Source of the DNA: a virus
Direction: 5' to 3' (one strand)
Length of the DNA: 42,650 bases
IMG/VR virus record: IMGVR_UViG_3300024344_000038
Span: 1-42,650 of that record
Shown: positions 42,242 through 42,650 of the stretch, piece after piece
Position numbering within the stretch: the first letter of the stretch is position 1
Layout of the letters: every line of letters starts with the position of its first letter
Position numbers and translations under genes: made by a program
Notes under the pieces: generated by a model
Told to the model about the DNA's origin: nothing
The model's database searches: none
What the model saw: only the letters and a program-made list of their open reading frames with translations

Positions 42242-42650
42242 ATGGCATCGACAATTAAAGTAACAAATATAAATACACCAGATGGAAGTGGAAATATCAC
42301 AGTAGACAGGCCGTTGAGTGGATCGGGAGCAAGTCTTACCAGTTTACCAGCAGGGAATTTAACTGGTGCTATGGCAAGTGGTGTTACAGGGGTGGGGAAA
42401 GTTTTGCAAGTAGTCCATAATAGTACAACTACGAATTATACTGTAAGTGCTAGTGATGCTGACGTTACCAATCATACTCTTTCTATTACTCCTACATCTG
42501 CAACCTCTACGATAATGCTATTCACGAGAACTCATTACTATTATTCAGCTAGTGATTCAGGCTGGTCAATTACATTAAGACGGACTGTGGGTGCAACCGA
42601 CACTAACGTTCATTCAGATAGTACAGCTTATGCTTACTATGGTGAAACAG
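42242..42650 (+). CDS. Fibre-like protein, N-terminal part (continues at base 1)
   Basis: The frame is open from ATG 42242 (AAGGATAAACT upstream) to the window end and continues in frame at bases 1-131, giving 179 residues. The N-terminus (ASTIKVTNINTPDGSGNITVDRPLSG) is the usual short attachment segment of marine phage fibre-like proteins. The GKVLQVVHNSTTTNYTVSASDADVTN part matches GKVLQVVQTEKTDTFSTTTNSF in the gene at 438-1064. The C-terminal part at 1-131 also matches, so these two are paralogues. Confidence 0.85.
   Translation, partial: MASTIKVTNINTPDGSGNITVDRPLSGSGASLTSLPAGNLTGAMASGVTGVGKVLQVVHNSTTTNYTVSASDADVTNHTLSITPTSATSTIMLFTRTHYYYSASDSGWSITLRRTVGATDTNVHSDSTAYAYYGET

Overview
The window is the complete, circularly closed map of a T7-like podovirus (Autographiviridae-type phage) of about 42.65 kb. 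It carries a single-subunit T7-type RNA polymerase and a T7-order replication block: gp2.5-like SSB, endonuclease I, primase-helicase, PolA-type polymerase and 5'-3' exonuclease. These are followed by the T7-order virion block: connector, scaffold, capsid, tail tubes A and B, internal core proteins and tail fibre. Terminase lies downstream. All convincing genes are on the + strand. The DNA is AT-rich, and a cobalamin-dependent (class II) ribonucleotide reductase sits between the replication and structural blocks, as in marine podoviruses such as roseophage SIO1 or cyanophage P60. The host is therefore probably a marine bacterium, but nothing here identifies it. I see no integrase, tRNA, CRISPR array or insertion sequence.

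The last gene (from 42242) reads in frame across the end of the window into base 1 and stops at 131, so the window edges are an assembly cut and not the virion ends. On the T7 model the physical ends should lie in the non-coding stretch downstream of terminase and upstream of the first early gene, about 6430-7016.

Layout in functional order: (1) 6430-7016, terminator, repeats, a strong sigma70-like promoter and presumed genome terminus. (2) 7017-11472, early region of mostly small unknown genes, with a Gp88-like cysteine-rich protein, an orphan C5-cytosine methyltransferase and structured leaders. (3) 11441-20392, RNA polymerase, SSB, endonuclease I, primase-helicase, DNA polymerase, an HNH endonuclease overlapping both neighbours, exonuclease, a DUF1599-type protein and a MazG-like pyrophosphohydrolase. 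(4) 20389-22326, NrdJ. (5) 22609-40275, virion genes, with a strong terminator after the capsid and decoration-like pair. (6) 40276-42650 and 1-2273, tail fibre followed by an unusual set of alternating fibre-like and chaperone-like genes. (7) 2270-3517, lysis-region membrane proteins and a nested spanin-like pair. (8) 3507-6429, terminase subunits and small basic proteins.

How the parts probably work together: the host polymerase reads the early region from the promoter at about 6961, and the phage polymerase then transcribes the rest. NrdJ, DUF1599 and MazG supply or tune nucleotides for replication. Capsid, core and tail proteins assemble the virion, and terminase packages concatemers cut near the early promoter. 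No endolysin could be recognised, which is the main functional gap.
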